The notes beneath the pieces were generated by a model. That model did not search any database, was not told the DNA's origin, and saw only the letters and a list, made by a program, of their open reading frames with translations. A program made the position numbers and the translations under genes. DNA of 64,000 nt from Phlebopus portentosus (lineage: Eukaryota > Basidiomycota > Agaricomycetes > Boletales > Boletinellaceae): assembly GCA_037892935.1 (NCBI GenBank), contig JAYXKI010000001.1, positions 4,278,001 through 4,342,000 of the forward strand. The letters are read 5' to 3'. This document shows, one piece after another, positions 25,493-36,777 of the stretch. Each line of letters opens with the position of its first letter. The stretch's first letter is position 1.

Positions 25493-26339
25493 ATGGATGA
25501 ACTCGCTCAAGACCTGGCAAATTACTTGATCGACAGATTGAAAGAGTGAGGTTTCGCATTCATTAACTCACCTGTAAAGCCAATTAGCCTGTCGTCCAGA
25601 ATCGACAACTTTTCCCGTTTACTCGTTGGCATCTCGGGGATCCCAGCGAGCGGGAAATCCACGCTTGCGGAGCTCGTCGTGAACAAGGTCAATGAAGTCG
25701 CACATAACTCCGATCCTTCGTTTCCAGGACCTGGGATCCTCATCGGTCTGGATGGTTGGCACCTGACGCGAGCTCAACTCAACGCAATGCCCGACCCGAA
25801 GCTTGCTCATGATCGCCGTGGCGCACATTGGACATTCGACGGGAACGGATATGTTGCATTCGTAAAGTCCTTACGTGGACGTCTGTCAACAGACTTGGCG
25901 AACCAAAGAGTGATCAGAGCTCCGATTTTCGACCACGCCACAAAAGATCCCGAGCCGGATACAGTAGTGGTTCTGCCTGCTCACCGGCTAGTAGTCATCG
26001 AGGGTCTATATACTTTCCTTTCTATTGATCCGTGGGAACGCGCCGGAGAGCTGCTGGATGAGCGATGGTTTATTGATATTGACATCGAGGAGGCAACGAG
26101 GAGGCTTGTAAAACGGCACGTTCTCACAGGAGTCGCAAAAGACATGAAGGAGGCACTCTGGAGGGCAGAGACAAGTGATATGCCAAGTGAGCAAATTGAT
26201 TCCGTTAAATGCACGATGTTCTTCCTCAATTTGCATAGATGGTCTGTTTGTTATGGAGAAAATGCTGGAGCCTACACGAAGAATAAAAAGTCCTAATGAC
26301 CCATTGTTCAGAAATGCGGTGGAACACGAGCCGGAGTGA
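25493..26339 (+). CDS. P-loop kinase of the uridine kinase/YFH7-like group
   Basis: Three exons (25493-25545, 25588-26186, 26239-26339) sum to 250 residues. Walker A is GIPASGKST; LIGLDGWHLTRAQL corresponds to the substrate-binding region of phosphoribulokinase/uridine-kinase type enzymes. Also present are FDHATKDPEPD, VVIEGLYTFL (Walker B-like) and WFIDIDIEEATRRLVKRH with the Arg-rich lid. Length and order of motifs fit the family that includes yeast YFH7 and bacterial FrcK/PanK-like kinases. The substrate cannot be told from sequence. Start is the first ATG, giving MDELAQDLANYLIDRL. The first intron is short (42 bases). It lies 333 bases upstream of, and on the same strand as, a hexose transporter, which may be chance. 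Confidence 0.82.
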
Positions 26340-26672
26340 TCGACGTGCCTATGTCGTTGGATCAATTTGCGATACATCTATTCTCGCGAGCTTGCGCTAT
26401 TGCCTTTGGCTTGAAGCCAGCTGTAACCAGCTATATATCTAATGCCTATTCGGGAAATGCAGACTCTTCTTTTTCAGTTACGACGTACTGTCGCATGATC
26501 TCTATCGCTGCGCTGTCGCCTCATCAATATTCCTTTTCCAATCGCCGTACAGAAGAGAAGCTCGATACGGTTGTAGACGGAAGTAACGATATGCTGATAG
26601 TAGCCGCAATCCTACATAAACGTTATGTGTCTCGCTTCAACTTCCTCGTTCTGAACCCAACCAGCAGACAAC
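26340..26672. other. spacer between kinase and hexose transporter
   Basis: 333 bases with no gene; must contain the kinase terminator and the promoter of the transporter gene. Confidence 0.35.
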
Positions 26673-28704
26673 ATGACCTCGGGCTCTGAAAACAGCTATT
26701 TCCCGGCGCGAGGGGCCGTCTTCAACATGCAGGGTGCGACAATGAATATATTCTCTATCGTTCTTGCGCTCCTAGCTTCTATGGGCGGATTTATTTTCGG
26801 CTATGATACGGGACAAATATCAGGTGACATTCATCTCGCTGAAATTCATTTTCCAATGAAAAATCCTTCCTAAAACTGCGTAGATATCCTGCTTATGGAT
26901 GATTTCAAGCAACGCTTTGCTGAATGCGACAGGGGGTCATGCACTTTTAGCGATGCCCGGAGCGGTATTATTGTCGCATTGCTCAGTATCGGGACGCTTA
27001 TCGGCTCTTTAATCGGTGCACCGTGAGGCATATTTATGTTACATGCGAACGATGGTCTACATATATACCGACTGATTTCAGAACTTCCGATTTCTGTGGA
27101 CGACGTGACGCAATGTCAATAAACTGCGGAATCTTCACCGTCGGCGTCCTGTTCAAATCACGTCCTTTCGCTTCTGGTTACAATTTGCAATCGGGAGGTT
27201 TATTTCTGGTTTAGGCATCGGAGGGCTCTCCGCCGTCGTTACCACATATATAGCAGAGTGCACGCCTCCGCAAATCCGGGGCTCACTGACAGGAACTTAC
27301 CAGCTCTTCATTACCTTTGGGATCCTCATTGCATATTGCATCTGCATCGGAACCCGAGGGCTCAGTGGGTCAGGCTCGTGGCGCATCGTTGTAGGACTGG
27401 GATAGCCTTTGCGCTTTCCTTGGCATTAGTATTCAGTTCATGCCTGAATCGCCCCGCTGGAGTATCCTCCATGGTGATGCGAATGCCGCTCGGAAGGTGA
27501 TATCCAGAGTGAGATCTCTGCCCGAGGACCATCCGATCGTCAACAGCGAGCTGCAGGAGGCCCTGAGAAGCGTAGAAACTAAAGCTCACAAAAGTACCGA
27601 CTCTAATGAATCTTCGTCCGACGACAATGAAAAGAAAGAGAAAGTTCAAAGCTTCTCAAACGACTGGCTTTCTTGTTTTAGAGGATTTCGTGCGGGTTCA
27701 TCTCGCCTTGGCTACCGAACTGTCCTTGGTATGGCCCTGCAGGGTTTGCAGCAGCTCACAGGCGCGAATTATTTGTTCGTCGCCGTATCTTTACAATCGT
27801 AAAAGTTCATCACCTCATACATTTATGCAGCATCTATTACGGCGCGACAATCTTTCAAGCGGTCGGGGTCTCGGATCCATACGTCACGCAAATCCTCATC
27901 GGAGTGGTCAACTTCGCTTGCACTTTCCTCGGGCTGTATGTATTCGAGCGTTTTGGAAGGCGCATACCTTTGATTTTCGGAGGGGTGCGGCAAAGTCTTT
28001 GGCTGTTCGTTTTCGCAGCAGCTGGGACAGCGAAAGAGCCGTCCGAAGATAAAGCTATAGGGAAATTGATGATCGTTTCTGCATGTCTGTTCTTCCTTGG
28101 GATGGCATCTACATGGGCGCGTGAGTTGTCTCCTTAGATCTCCTGGTTATTTTATGACCAATTGACGCTTTGCCTGATATTATAGCTGGAACATGGATCG
28201 TAATTTCCGAATACTGTCCCACTCATTCTCGCGCGAAACAAGTCGCTCTATCGACTGCCTCAAACTGGCTTTTCGTACGTCTGCTTGCTTTTACATCCTT
28301 TGCTTCCCCTACTAATTCAGCTGGTCCTTCTAAACTTATTATAAAATATATAGAATTTCCTCCTAGCTTTCTTTACGCCAATGATCGTCTCTGCACTCAA
28401 CTTCCGATATGGGTGTATTTTCGCAGCGTGTAATCTTACCGGCGCAATCGTTGCATATTTCTTCGTCTACGAGTCGGCTGGAATGTCGCTCGAGAATGTT
28501 GACCTTGTGCGTCCAGATTTAGTTTCTTATTATCTTGTACCAGAACTCATTTCGTTATCGTATTCTTGCCATCGTTTTTATCAGATGTACCGCGATGCTC
28601 GAACGACACCATGGACATCTCGAAGGTGGGTACCACCCACAACAGAACAAAAGGGATGCAAATTTTTGGGTATCGACTCCAAAATGAGTGAGGAAGGACA
28701 CTAG
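26673..28704 (+). CDS. MFS hexose transporter (sugar porter family), three apparent 1-base frameshifts
   Basis: Plasma-membrane sugar carrier. Seven exons: 26673-26823, 26884-27022, 27082-27774, 27831-28120, 28186-28274, 28354-28506, 28585-28704. Signatures: GGFIFGYDTGQIS, CGRRDAMS, AIGRFISGLGIGGLSAVV, YIAECTPPQIRGSLTGTYQ, MPESPRW, GLQQLTGANY, FERFGRRIPLIFGG, HSRAKQVALSTASNW and YESAGMSLENVD. Exon 3 carries three breaks, each cured by one extra base. They lie near 27150 (VLVQITSFRFWLQFA), 27400 (GLGIAFALSL) and 27422 (GISIQFMPESPRW); two are in G runs. Without them the sum of exon lengths is 1635; with them it becomes 546 codons. Three breaks in 300 bases could mean a pseudogene, but every splice site and all other exons are intact. 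Confidence 0.85.
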
Positions 28705-28846
28705 TTGAAGATACACATCGCCAGTTTTGGTATGCCCACACGTTTGAATGTAAAACAAATATGATGTTTTGATCCATGAGATATTACAAATATGCTGATA
28801 TAATTTGTGTATATCCGTCCGCATAGTCATAAGTCCAAAAACTCAA

Positions 28847-29869
28847 CTAGACAGACGTGCGAGCTACCCGTATGCACAAGAGCGTCGTGAACACACCCAT
28901 TGCGAAGGCCGCTACCAGCCTTGTACCCGCGTTCGCATTTACCATGGCACTCTTCTCCGCGTCAATGGCATCTCCATCCTGGGCAGCATGCCCGTTTCCG
29001 ACAGCATAGCTCTGCTTGCGATGTAACTTGACCCTCTCCTCGCTCTTCTTTCGCTCTTCTTCCTTACTCCAGGCGTTGGTCGGAGTCTCCTTCGAATCTG
29101 GTGCACACTGTACACTCGGCAGGCCGTCAATGCTCTGAGTGTTCTTCGTAGCCCAGTACTCTCGCATTCCTTTGTCAGAGCGGGGGTTTTCCGAGTTCGG
29201 ATCAGTTTTGGCCTCGACTCTCTGGAAGTATTCAAGCAACTGCGTCCGATCGCCTTTGAAATCATAGTATGGAACAGAATAGCCACAAGACTATAGAATG
29301 GTTCCAGTTTCAAGCAAATAAGTCGGTCATGATTTAATAACTCACCGATCCAACTTTGTGGATATCTATCATAATAACGGACCTCGATCCAGGTTTGCGG
29401 ATTTCCTTTGGAATCAATTCCTCATATTCCGGAGTGCCGAATTCATATACCGTGCCTGAACAGAGATGTGTGTGTCACTTGACGAAACAGTTGAGTATAG
29501 AAGGAAAAAGGTCAACCTGTACCAAAGAGCCTGACTATTCGAGGTGGACCCTCAAATGCAGTGAACATTATCGTAATGCGCTTATTTTCACGTAAGTGAG
29601 CAATCGTTTCGCTTCCTACCGGCACGATCGTAAACCATACGTTCTCAACTTAAGTAAGTGTCGAAACGGTAGGAACACGTACCGCTGCCCGTCAGATCTT
29701 CATACCAGACCTTGTTGGGTCCGACAACGTGAAAGCAGTCATAAGCGCCCTTGGGCGAGACATTTACATGGCCACTGGGAGATAGAGGTGCTGTAGCCAC
29801 GAAGAAAAGGTGCTGCCTTTGAATCCAATCAAGGAGATTCTGAGGGCAAGAGTCGTAAAATTGACCCAT
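28847..29869 (-). CDS. pyridoxamine 5'-phosphate oxidase-like flavin-binding protein with C-terminal membrane anchor
   Basis: Four exons (29683-29869, 29517-29615, 29346-29455, 28847-29290) give 279 residues with all phases agreeing. The N-terminal half is a PNPOx-like split barrel common in fungi: MGQFYDSCPQNLLDWIQRQH, VATAPLSPSGHVNVSPKG, then ETIAHLRENKRITIMFTAF and GPPRIVRLFGTGTVYEF. DIHKVGSSCGYSVPYYDF follows. The charged middle (about residues 180-245) ends in one hydrophobic segment, LVAAFAMGVFTTLLCI, close to the C-terminus, suggesting a tail anchor. The family binds FMN or F420; the substrate here is unknown and pyridoxamine phosphate oxidation should not be assumed. Start at 29869 fits the family start; an upstream GTG is ignored. 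Confidence 0.86.
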
Positions 29870-30492
29870 GTCAGCTATATCGCGCAACTAACGGTGGATG
29901 TATTGAGAAGATGATGGTCGGAACCAAGGAACGAATGACTAGGAAAGCGTTTTAATCCCGATAGGTCGGGCTGGGGCGGTGAATTGTGGGAACAAACCAT
30001 ACTATGCTGCCGAGAAGCCAATCGGGCTTATTCATCTAATCTTATCAGAAAGGGTCTATATATATTTCGCATGACAGTCTTCTCGGGTCGTCCAACCATA
30101 TTTTTGATGTACGTGTCGTGCTGTGTAGCTTCATCAGCATGCGCGTATAAGATCTGTCAGGCTTAATGTTCCCAATTCCCAGACAAAGATAGGCAAGCAT
30201 CCCTTCTCAACTGGTTCATCTTTATTATGTCCCCTCAATGAGTCCGCATCACATCTTTTGATCAGTATAAGCTTGCTCAAAAGAAGTGATCAGCAAATAC
30301 GAGTACGACCAGAAGGGAGCTTTGTAGACAAGCCATGATTTCTCCCCTTGAAGAATTGTCGAAACTGTGAGAGGTTGGGAGCTTGGAGTCTATCTGATGG
30401 AAGCCGCTTATCCGGTTCTATAAAACCAACATTTATATTTTTACCAATACTGTGCATTCCAGTGATAGCTAGCACTGAAGCTTGAGTTTTGC
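29870..30492. other. intergenic
   Basis: About 620 bases; the first part is the promoter side of the minus-strand flavoprotein gene, with a TATATATA at about 30057. No gene seen. Confidence 0.35.
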
Positions 30493-31068
30493 TCAAGCAT
30501 TGCCGCGAATCGCCAAATACTTCCTCCGAATGTCCCTGTCAAACTTTCTCACCAGGTTCTCGATGTAGCCATCGTCATTGGCTATCTTGCCATGTATCTG
30601 CAGTAGCAAACGCGTATACGGAGTCTCGGGTTTGGTGTTTCCAACGCCAGGGCAAAGATAGACACGAGTCGTTTCGTCAAGTCTGCAACTATCAGATTCC
30701 CTGATGAGCCCGAGCCAAAGCCCGTGGCCTGCATAAATGGGGACCTTCGACGGCGTTACCGTTCAGCACGATAACAATAAAAAAGAGGAGAAACCTCACT
30801 GTGGTAGGGTCGACTGTCGGGCACAGTACGAGCGCGAGGTACCACTTGCCTTTGTACATGTGCCAAACGATGTTGTAAGGCTAACCACGAGGTGAAGTCC
30901 GTCAGGATCTGTCACCTCCGCATGATTGAGAATGGGGGAGCTTACTGCCGGCTCAAAATAATATGGCTCATTTGGCACACGGGGAAAATGGAACCCATCC
31001 ACGTCAGGACAAATACGTTTGAGGGCTTCGACGGCGCGCTCTGTCTCGGAGTATTCGCTGTTATCCAT
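30493..31068 (-). CDS. uncharacterised tandem-array protein A (WYxALVL/YLCP family)
   Basis: Not recognised. Three exons (30946-31068, 30800-30880, 30493-30744), phase 0 throughout, give 151 residues. Exon 1 has ALKRICPDVDGFHFPR and ends PYYFEPA. Exon 2 begins PYNIVWHMYKGKWYLALVL. Exon 3 has LWLGLIRE, RVYLCPGVGNTKPETPYTR and LLLQIHGKIANDDGYIENL. Gene B (31681-32309) has the same three-exon plan with exons of almost the same size and the same motifs in the same order. The mix of KWY-x-ALVL with WLGLI and YLCP suggests a compact beta domain followed by a helix, but no known fold is claimed. The acceptor of exon 3 (30744) was chosen because it keeps the frame. An ATG 60 bases upstream is also in frame. 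Confidence 0.66.
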
Positions 31069-31680
31069 ACGTCTTGAAATATAAAATGAAGTGGTCGAGA
31101 TAATGTGTTGAAGGGTCATTCCGCTCATCTTCTCGATAATTTATATGATATTCGAGCTGTGGCATACGTACTCTTTGCTTCAAAGCTCATCGTGCTTTGA
31201 CCGAGTGGCGGAGCTGCTTGGATTAATGGGACCAAGATAGCGGACAAAGCTTGCCTAATCGAAAGAAATATGACTACGATGCCCTCCATTCTTTTCTCCG
31301 ATCTTGCAACTTTGTATCGACTCGATTTTCCCTTCAAAGAAGAAAAAAGCGAGATTAGTCGCTGCTTGATCGATATCTCGCGCAAGGTCGTTGAATTATA
31401 ATGCTGGCCCATATTTGTTGCGGTGTAAGGACTCGGATGAACGGATGAGCCGGTAGAGGCCCTTGGCATTTAGACTTGCCCGAGCTCCTTCCCGGCTTCG
31501 ACATCGTCTTTCTGATTATTTTTTCATATGAAATCTTTCGCAGAGGACTAGTGGAGACCACTGGTTGATGGAATTTAGGCCAAGAAACCTCGTTGAAGAT
31601 ATGATTACCTAATATTATCTACATTCGTCCATTCTGCGTTTAGCCGCGTTTATGAAACACAACCACCATCAACGAGCACT
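31069..31680. other. spacer between array genes A and B
   Basis: About 0.6 kb; promoter of gene A and end of gene B. A minus-strand frame with MEGIVVIFLSIRQALSAILV is seen but has no counterpart at genes B and C, so it is not called. Confidence 0.35.
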
Positions 31681-32309
31681 CTACATATTCAGAAAAATTG
31701 CGTTCTGGAAGTCCTCCACCATTTTTTGAATCCGACTATCGTCATCGGATATCTTCTTGTATAGTTTCAGAAGTAAGCGAGTGTATGCATCGTCGGGCTT
31801 TGCATTTCCGCGAGACGGACAAAGGTAGACGTGCATCTTTTCGTTTCGGTCTCTTGGGTTCCAACCCTTGATCAGTCCAAGCCAAATTTTATGCTCAGGG
31901 TATTCGTTGTCCTGGTTTGTTTCCGGAGGAAGGTTTTCCTTCCCCTGTTTCCTTTTCTTCGTCTGTTTTGGAAGAGAAAGCACGGGGAGGGAAGAGTAAG
32001 TGTGAGAAAAGACGGGAAAGAGAGCTGATGCAGCAGACTGACAAGTTGGTCCGGCGTGTCTTTGGCTTGTCCCAATACCAGTGCGGGGTACCACTTTCCA
32101 TCATGACTCCAGTACCATACGACACTGTAAGTCTAGCCACAACGCATACTCATCAGACTCAGGTTGCCGCAGCTACCAGCTGAACTCACCTGAAATTCAT
32201 AAGGATAGGGTGCCGCTGGAGCCCGAGGAACGCCTTCGCCAACCCATGCTTGCTCTAGCTCCGTCGTAATGGCGTTGTTGTCGAACTGGTTATGGCAGAG
32301 TGCGGGCAT
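31681..32309 (-). CDS. uncharacterised tandem-array protein B (WYxALVL/YLCP family)
   Basis: Not recognised. Three exons (32190-32309, 32043-32132, 31681-31962) joined at phase 0 give 163 residues. Exon 1 starts MPALCHNQFDNN and ends APYPYEFQ. Exon 2 begins TYSVVWYWSHDGKWYPALVL. Exon 3 opens with a basic insert (TKKRKQGKENLPP) and continues EHKIWLGLIKGWNPRDRNEK, VYLCPSRGNAKPDDAYTR and LLLKLYKKISDDDSRIQKM. Identity with gene A is clear across exons 2 and 3. Donors GTGAGT and GTCAGT and acceptors CTAG and ACAG look sound, so the gene is probably intact. The Lys-rich insert is absent from gene A. Confidence 0.68.
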
Positions 32310-32744
32310 CCTTCTGCGCGTCGCGTCGATCAAAGGCTTAGACGTGGTGGGTAAGTGGATAGGTTCGGCTTATACCTGCAAGTAGTTGTCGTTTCTTACT
32401 TGTGTGGCCGTTGTGGCGCATTCTGGAAGGGAAAAAATGATCGTGTGCTTTGTTGTTGTATTTACAGATTGTGGCTCTAGTTTCCATCCTATCTTGCCCA
32501 CATTCTTCGCCGATGTGGTTCAAGCCACGACTTTTGCTGCTGAATAACGTTGTTACCTTGGAATACTCACCGAATTATAGGCCCATATATGACCCGACCA
32601 ATGGAACAGCAAAGCTAGTCGAGCTCGTTCAAAATAACTTTATTCATGCCAATTGACTTCGACAGTGCATTTGAGTAATGCACACTTCAGAGGTCTTTGG
32701 ATGAAGTGAGTATGCTTTCATGTTCACCTCCTGCTCTCTACATA
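32310..32744. other. spacer between array genes B and C
   Basis: About 430 bases, no gene seen; must hold the promoter of gene B. Confidence 0.35.
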
Positions 32745-33200
32745 TCATGCATGATGGTAAATTTGAAATGATCTGGCCTGACTGCGTGCATCGTCGTTCG
32801 GTAGTTTGCTGAAGATCTTCAGTAGCGTACGCGTGTATCCATCGTCAGGCTTTGTGTCTATGGGGCAGAGATAGAAATGGATATTTTTCTTCGGACTCTG
32901 CGGATTCAGACCCTTTGTAATCGCTAGCCATTCTTTGTTTGCAATAACTCCGCTCTGCTAGAACATGCAAAATATAGGGTAGATGAGAGCGAAGAAGACA
33001 CTGACAGAATACTCCTCTGATCTAGCCGGATCCAGCACGAGTACAGACTAATATCACTTGTTCTCATACAAATATCGTGCGACGCTATACGTCCGCGTAT
33101 TTGAATACATGTAGAGATGACGCTGCCTTTAGATCATAAGGATAGCCTTCTTCCGAACATCGAGGCCCGTTCTGACCTGGACAGATGCGTTCAAGTCCTT
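32745..33200 (-). pseudogene. pseudogene C of the WYxALVL/YLCP array
   Basis: The exon 3 equivalent is still open: NKEWLAITKGLNPQSPKKN, HFYLCPIDTKPDDGYTR, LLKIFSKLPNDDARSQ, ending at a TGA (32745-32747). The exon 2 equivalent (YSVARYLYENK, then SVLVLDPARSEEYSV) has two stops where genes A and B read KWYxA: TGG has become TGA and a TAG follows. The exon 1 remnant (GLERICPGQNGP, GYPYDLK) lacks a GT donor and, by alignment with gene A, its ATG has become ATC. It is therefore a decayed third copy. The left edge of homology on the promoter side (near 33200) is approximate. Confidence 0.72.
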
Positions 33201-33821
33201 CTTTGCCGCGGAATAAAGAACGCTGTTTCGATACAGGTGGGACATAGTGTCAGACAGAGAACTGTGCTCGGAAAGGGATGCTACAACGAGAAGCTGCAAG
33301 TCTACGAGATCCATCATTCCTATCACTTTCTAAATTTCATATCGTTTCAGAGTCGTGACCGGCGCGCTACGCAGTATTCTACGAGAAGGCCTGAAAGGGC
33401 CTGAGTTATTGTCATTGTTGTCAAAGCTACAATGAGCAAAGCCCAGAATTATCGTAGAATTATGGTCAGCGATATCGATCCTGCAATTTTCTTTGGCGAA
33501 CTCGGGCTTGCTCACCTTCGTCGGAACCACGGTTGTCTACAAGCTGAGGTGACAATGAGAAAACCATTAGTGCGAACTCACTTTCCCGGAATTCTGGCCA
33601 TTGATTGTGAAATAGCCACGACGTTATAAAGGTCCCAATAGTCACGAAGCGAAGGTAAACGTAAAAGGACGGTGATTGGTTACTGTGGCTTCAGAGGTAG
33701 CTTAGTAATCTTCCAAAAATAGCAAGAAATCGCGTGACCCGCGCGTCAGAGAGAAACCAGTTGCCTGTCTTGTCCACAACCGCATACGACTCTACACACA
33801 TTCACCGGCATCGCGTCGACG
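33201..33821. other. intergenic upstream of MDV1
   Basis: No gene seen. The last 150 bases lead into the MDV1 start. Confidence 0.35.
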
Positions 33822-36231
33822 ATGAGCGATGGCCGCCAGCGACGGCGAGCTGACAACAGAGAACCTTTGGAAGATATCCAAACAACAGCATCGTCACAAA
33901 GTAGTAGTACTGGAGCTCATTTTCAAGCTGTCTCTAGGGCCATTCTTGCCCCCTTTCGCAGAAAAGCTGACTCTAATAACCTATTGACTCAACGTACGTC
34001 GTCAAAATACTTGGCAATAAAAGCTCTGGTTTGCGCCTGGCTAACCGTTAATTAAGTGGCACCTGTTCTTATGACTCCGAAAATGATTAGTAGTGCAGCG
34101 TCCAGCTCCTCGAAATCACGGGGGTCACTCGGTGCGACGGATGCACGCATGGATATAGCTGTTCTTGGTCGAGCCCCATTGCGCTTCGGTCTGGGGACGC
34201 GCCGCATCACGTCGACGGACCTCCAGGTAGCAGAAGCGAATGCTGAGCTTCTTAACGAGGACGTGCCCGAACCAGCTGGTGTCGCATCCGACGTCAGTTT
34301 GCTTCGTGGCTTCAAGGCCACAATTCCGAGTGCAGAACGGGGGAAAAGTCGCCGTCATCAGATGCGCAACGTCAATACGGTCCATATTGGTCTTAAGAAG
34401 CTCGGTACAAATGCGAGAGGATTGTTAGCAGAAGATGCCTATCATGATCACGAGAGCGGTAGTGACGACGATCTCGTAATGGTAAATGCGCATCCAAAGA
34501 AACGACGCGGGCGTAGTACACGTGAGAGCTTGGGAGCAAGCGTTGCCTTAGGGAAAGAGGAGCTGCGTCGCCAGGAACAAGAGATTCTTTTTGACAAAGA
34601 AAATATTCACGTCCGACGCACACTCATGCTAGCGGAAATTTCGGAAATCACAGCCAAAGTAGATTCCCTAGAAGCCATTCGCTCCCAGCTCGAATCTGAC
34701 CTTCTGAAATTGAAGGAGGACGAATTAGAGCTCGACGACGAACGTATGTTCCCCTGTGGTTTCCGCGAATTTATTCTGACTTCTGGCTATAGTTGAAGGT
34801 GTACGGGACCGCAAGGCAATCGAAGAGCCGAACGGCCAAGCAAAACATGTTGACCAGAGCTCAAGGCGACGAAAAGGACCCGTGTTTCTTCCGTCGGAAC
34901 ACGACGACCTTCCGCCTGGTGTCGCCTTTCTCACGCTTCCCACCTCCCAAAACGCTCCTATCGCCGCACTTGACTTTTCGGAACCATATGGAACTTTAGT
35001 CTCTGCAGCCTCAGAAAGTGATGATGACCCTTCGCCTCGCGTATGGGATATGCTTGAGATCGAGGAAATTGGGCGATTGCGAGGGCATAGGGGGCCTGTT
35101 CGTGCGCTGCAAGTCGAGGATCACGTTTGTCTAACAGGTGGTGAAGATGGTGCATTACGCGTATGGGATTTGAGACGCGTAGGCGATCAGGATTGCGAGC
35201 TCATCAATCTTGCGGATATTCGCGAGGAGCAAGACGATGATAGCACAACTTCATGCATCCGCAACGGAACCGGAAATGGGTCGATTGTATCCGGGACAGA
35301 CGGGCCTTGCGCACGTGTACTGGAAGGTCATAGCAAGGCCATTTCAGCGCTCTACTTCGAGGAGAATTGTCTCGTGAGCGGTGCATCCGACAAGACTTTG
35401 CGACAGTGGGACCTCACCACGGGTCAATGCGTCATGACGATGGACATACTTTGGGCTATTGCCCATCCATCTGGTTCGAGCATGAGCGCGTCAGCGTCTG
35501 GCTTGCTTTCTGGTGCTGCGTCTGCCATTGGGAACTTTGCTGTATCGATGCCTCCTCGTTCGGACGGGAGCTGGGACATGTACCAGGATTTCATCGGTGC
35601 TGTGCAGTTTTGGGGATATGGACTTGTGAGCGGTAGCGGAGATGGCGTGGTACGGATGTGGGACAGTGCGTTCTTTCTTCTTGCCGCTTTCTGTAACATT
35701 AGATTTAATTGCTGATTGTTATTTTGTGACTCCAGTGCGCACTGGCCAAGCACATCGAACACTCTTAGGTCACACAGCACCTGTGACCTGTCTGCAGTTT
35801 GACCAACTGCATATCGTCACCGGCAGTCTAGACAAGTCCATCCGAGTAAGTACCTCAGCCTTCTTTCGGTGATCAAACTTAAGTTCAAGTTGAATTTATG
35901 CTGTATAGATATGGGACATCCGAACTGGCGGTATCACTGACACGATCAAATTCGATCACGGTGTGACTGCGCTACAGTTCGATACGCGGAAAGTCGTTGC
36001 TGCTGCAGGCGAGAATGCCGTGAAGGTGCGTTTGCATCTCTTCGTTCCCTGGTCCAGATTTCGATTTTTGCGTCCACTAAATCGGCTGAACAGATCTATA
36101 ACCGCACAACGAGGCAAGCTTCCTCCCTCGTCACGAACGGGCACACAAGACCCGTGGAGCGGCTGCGATACATGGATAGGTACCTCGCGACAGGAGGACT
36201 GGACTCGACGGTTAAGATCTGGGCGTTATAG
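33822..36231 (+). CDS. MDV1: mitochondrial division protein MDV1/CAF4-like, coiled coil plus WD40 repeats
   Basis: Adaptor that links Fis1 on the mitochondrial outer membrane to the dynamin Dnm1 during fission. Six exons (33822-33993, 34057-34743, 34793-35665, 35736-35845, 35909-36025, 36094-36231) give 698 residues. An N-terminal region for Fis1 binding is followed by a coiled coil of about 70 residues ([20 protein letters not shown] and [20 protein letters not shown]). The C-terminal half is a WD40 propeller; clear repeats are [95 protein letters not shown] and [22 protein letters not shown]. The order coiled coil then propeller is that of Mdv1 and Caf4. All phases agree. Confidence 0.9.
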
Positions 36232-36777
36232 TAATTGTTTTTTTACATTACTCAGCCTGAATGGCTTGACTACATCTGTCATACCGACGTTTCCTCGTCG
36301 ATGGCCACGCTGCAAGTAGTAATAGGTAATATTTTATCAAAGGTCATGCCTTCACAGAAACGCTTTCTACTACCCGCTTTCCTTTATTTCTTTATTTTCT
36401 ATTCAACTTCCAATAAAGACCGAGACTCTTGCACTCATAATGTCCATTCCCTTAACAACTGAAGACCTCGCACGTGTATATTATTACATACACTTTCAAT
36501 ATCCAATACAACCAATAGAATTATGCTGCATAGTTATCTCTTGGTCGTTGACGGGTTGGTCGGCTTCAAGAAGAATATGTCTTGACCTGATGCGGTCCTG
36601 CGCCGGTCCAGTAGCTCTTCTCTCAGGTCCGCACCATGGCAACTTCAGCAAATAAGTTAGTGTCGTTAATTCTTATTACTTGAGAGATGGTGTACGCATG
36701 CCAATATGAATAAAATTACATCGATTCTTGATCTTTACTTTTACACAAGGGCATCAGGAAGTCAGAAAAAGAAGAAG
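36232..36777. other. convergent intergenic
   Basis: About 550 bases between the 3' ends of MDV1 and a minus-strand gene; only AT-rich 3' UTR-like sequence is seen. Confidence 0.35.

Noticed and set aside
32940..33100. Stops in array copy C removed by an intron
   Set aside because: No GT donor or AG acceptor lies where the sister genes have theirs, and the exon 1 start codon is also lost.
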